From: Rhodopirellula sp. SM50
Lineage (GTDB): Bacteria; Planctomycetota; Planctomycetia; Pirellulales; Pirellulaceae
Reading direction: 5' to 3'
Assembly: GCF_002289565.1 (NCBI RefSeq)
Contig: NZ_NTFY01000004.1
Location: 62,001 to 126,000, forward strand
DNA length: 64,000 nucleotides
In this document: piece after piece, positions 62,401 through 64,000 of the stretch
How the letters are laid out: the number at the start of each line of letters is the position of its first letter
Position numbering within the stretch: the stretch's first letter is position 1
Program-made: the position numbers and the translations under genes
Notes under the pieces: generated by a model
Databases searched by the model: none
Seen by the model: the letters and a program-made list of their open reading frames with translations, nothing else
What the model was told of the DNA's origin: nothing

Positions 62401-64000
62401 ATCCACGTCGCGGCCACGCCCTCTGTCGCTCTTTGACATCGGCGAGGATGCCGCCGAAACGCCCCGACCAAGTGGCTTTCGCCTGTCCACGTTCGAAGTC
62501 TTCAACTGGGGGACGTTCGATGGCCAAGTCCATTCGTTCAAGCCCCACGGTGCCACGTCGCTGCTGGTGGGTGAAAACGGTGCCGGCAAGTCGACGCTCG
62601 TCGACGCGATGCTGACCCTGCTGGTTCGTCCCGGTGTTCGCAACTACAACGTCGCCGCGGGGGCCACCAAAAAAGAACGCGACGAACGGACCTACATTCG
62701 CGGCGCCTACGACCGTACCGCCGGCCGTGACGAGAAACCTCAAATCCAATACCTTCGCGATGGCAGTGGGTTTTACACCGCGCTGCTGGCGACCTTTGCC
62801 AGCGGCAGCTCGGGCAAACAGTTCACACTCTGCCAGGTCATGTACTTGACCGCCTCGGGTGATCGAAAAATTTATTACGCATTCGACACCCAAGCCCGCA
62901 GCATCGCCGGCGATCTGGGCGGGTTGAAGTCCGGCAGCGAGATCAAGTCCGACCTGACCGATCGTGGATTCCAGGTCACCGAAAGCTACAAACAGTACCA
63001 CGGTTGGTTCCAACGACAGGTCAAATTTCGCCCCAAGGCGATGGACATCTTCAATCAAACCGTCGCGGTCAAAGATGTCCAGCGCCTCGATCAGTTCATT
63101 CGTGACCATATGCTGGAAAAGAAACCTTGGAACGACAAGGTTTCCAGTCTGTTGCAGCATTTCGCCGAACTCAGCGAAGCACACCGCGCCCTCGTTCAAG
63201 TGCGCCAACAATCCGAGTTGTTGGCGCCCATCATCAAGACCGGCCGCCGTTATCGATCCGCTAACGATCAACTGCAACAAGCTCGCGACCAACATGAATC
63301 GGCGCCGTTGTTTTTCGACACTGCGATCGCCGACTTGCTGCGCCCACTGTGTGAACAATGGAAACTGCGGATCGAGCATCTGGACCAAGAGATTGAACTG
63401 CTCGACGCGTCGCTCCATGCCAGACGCAGCGATTCGGCACGGTTGGAACACGAGATTGCACACAGCGGCGGAGCCCGGTTGCAACGGCTGCCAGACTTGA
63501 TCGCCGCGGAGGAACAGCAGGCGAAATCGAAACGAGAAAAACGGCTGATCTTCGAAGCAAAACTGCAACAAGCCGGAATTCAGATTGCCATCAACAGCGC
63601 GCCACAGCTCGAAAAGGCGCACCAGCACATTTCGCAGACCCGACAAACGCTGATGGAACGTCGGCAGGCGGCCACCGAACAATTAAGTCGCTGCGATTAC
63701 GAACTGGGTGTCCTTCGGAACCGACTGGATGAAGATGCATCGGAGCTGGAATCGCTGCGGCGCCGCAAGGGCAACTTGCCGGACGCGTTCATCGAAGTCC
63801 GCGCGGCGATTTGTGCCGCGTTTAAATTGTCTCCTTCAGATCTTCCCTTTGCGGCCGAGTTGATCACCGTGAACCCCGAGCACGCCCGCTGGGAAGCGTC
63901 GATCGAACAGGTCCTGCATTCCTTCGCGCGCACCCTCCTGGTGCCGGACGATCTGTACGCCAAAGTTTCCGGTTACGTCGACGCCGAACGTCTGATCGAT
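62393..64000 (+). CDS. jetC: JetC, SMC-like ATPase of Wadjet (partial)
   Basis: N-terminal 536 codons; the gene continues beyond the right edge. FRLSTFEVFNWGTFDGQVHS leads to Walker A GENGAGKST at 60-68, then the ATPase lobe (VKDVQRLDQFIRDHMLEKKP) and a long coiled coil (LDQEIELLDASLHARRSDSA onward) with the start of a hinge near residue 470-536 (RAAICAAFKLSPSDLPFAAE). It works with JetA and JetB to extrude DNA loops and, with the JetD nuclease, to cut small circular plasmids. jetD is expected to the right. Confidence 0.93.
   Translation, partial: MTESTSRPRPLSLFDIGEDAAETPRPSGFRLSTFEVFNWGTFDGQVHSFKPHGATSLLVGENGAGKSTLVDAMLTLLVRPGVRNYNVAAGATKKERDERTYIRGAYDRTAGRDEKPQIQYLRDGSGFYTALLATFASGSSGKQFTLCQVMYLTASGDRKIYYAFDTQARSIAGDLGGLKSGSEIKSDLTDRGFQVTESYKQYHGWFQRQVKFRPKAMDIFNQTVAVKDVQRLDQFIRDHMLEKKPWNDKVSSLLQHFAELSEAHRALVQVRQQSELLAPIIKTGRRYRSANDQLQQARDQHESAPLFFDTAIADLLRPLCEQWKLRIEHLDQEIELLDASLHARRSDSARLEHEIAHSGGARLQRLPDLIAAEEQQAKSKREKRLIFEAKLQQAGIQIAINSAPQLEKAHQHISQTRQTLMERRQAATEQLSRCDYELGVLRNRLDEDASELESLRRRKGNLPDAFIEVRAAICAAFKLSPSDLPFAAELITVNPEHARWEASIEQVLHSFARTLLVPDDLYAKVSGYVDAERLID

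Overview
The window looks like chromosomal DNA of a Pirellulaceae-type planctomycete (Rhodopirellula or a close relative). The evidence is the planctomycete-specific families (a PSCyt1/DUF1549/DUF1553 protein paired with DUF1501, and a DUF1592-class protein paired with DUF1552), a sulfatase, GC-rich coding DNA, and many hairpin-type dispersed repeats in almost every larger intergenic gap. No rRNA, tRNA or CRISPR array was recognised.

Layout. 1-9.6 kb: an inorganic-carbon/anion cluster with DabA (cut by the window edge), DabB, a small winged-helix regulator, a ClC protein, a SulP transporter fused to STAS and PII-like domains, a divergent sigma-54 response regulator and a beta-carbonic anhydrase. 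9.9-14.1 kb: the cytochrome-like PSCyt/DUF1501 pair. 14.6-25 kb: housekeeping and accessory genes (AroE-like protein, SMUG1-type uracil-DNA glycosylase, class III aminotransferase, sulfatase, Uma2 nuclease, methyltransferase, Ca2+/cation antiporter). 25.2-32.9 kb: a replication/segregation region with dciA-like DUF721, transaldolase, dnaN, dnaA with DnaA-box-like sites on both sides, cysteine desulfurase, scpB and a very acidic repeat protein. 32.9-38 kb: hemA, hemX/ccsA-like, comEC. 38-45.5 kb: prolyl oligopeptidase, a glycosyltransferase-methyltransferase fusion, a MerA-like flavoprotein and malQ. 45.9-50 kb: DUF1552 and DUF1592-class proteins. 50.7-56.3 kb: csrA, a universal stress protein, a CPA antiporter fused to RCK and PTS-EIIA domains, and a SulP-STAS-carbonic anhydrase fusion. 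57.1-60.1 kb: a histidine kinase with an NtrC-type regulator. 60.2-64 kb: jetA-jetB-jetC of a Wadjet anti-plasmid system, running off the right edge.

Main themes. (1) Bicarbonate/CO2 handling recurs at both ends: DabAB, two architecturally different SulP fusions, and a free carbonic anhydrase. A sigma-54-type promoter precedes the first SulP gene, next to a divergent sigma-54 activator. (2) The intergenic DNA holds at least ten families of palindromic repeats. In two places one palindrome is interrupted by another element of a shared family with matching termini and a 4-bp target duplication, and removing the inner element restores the outer palindrome almost perfectly. These are small non-coding mobile elements, nested. 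(3) The DnaA gene is short, lacks the N-terminal helicase-interaction region, and sits near a DciA-type helicase-loader candidate.
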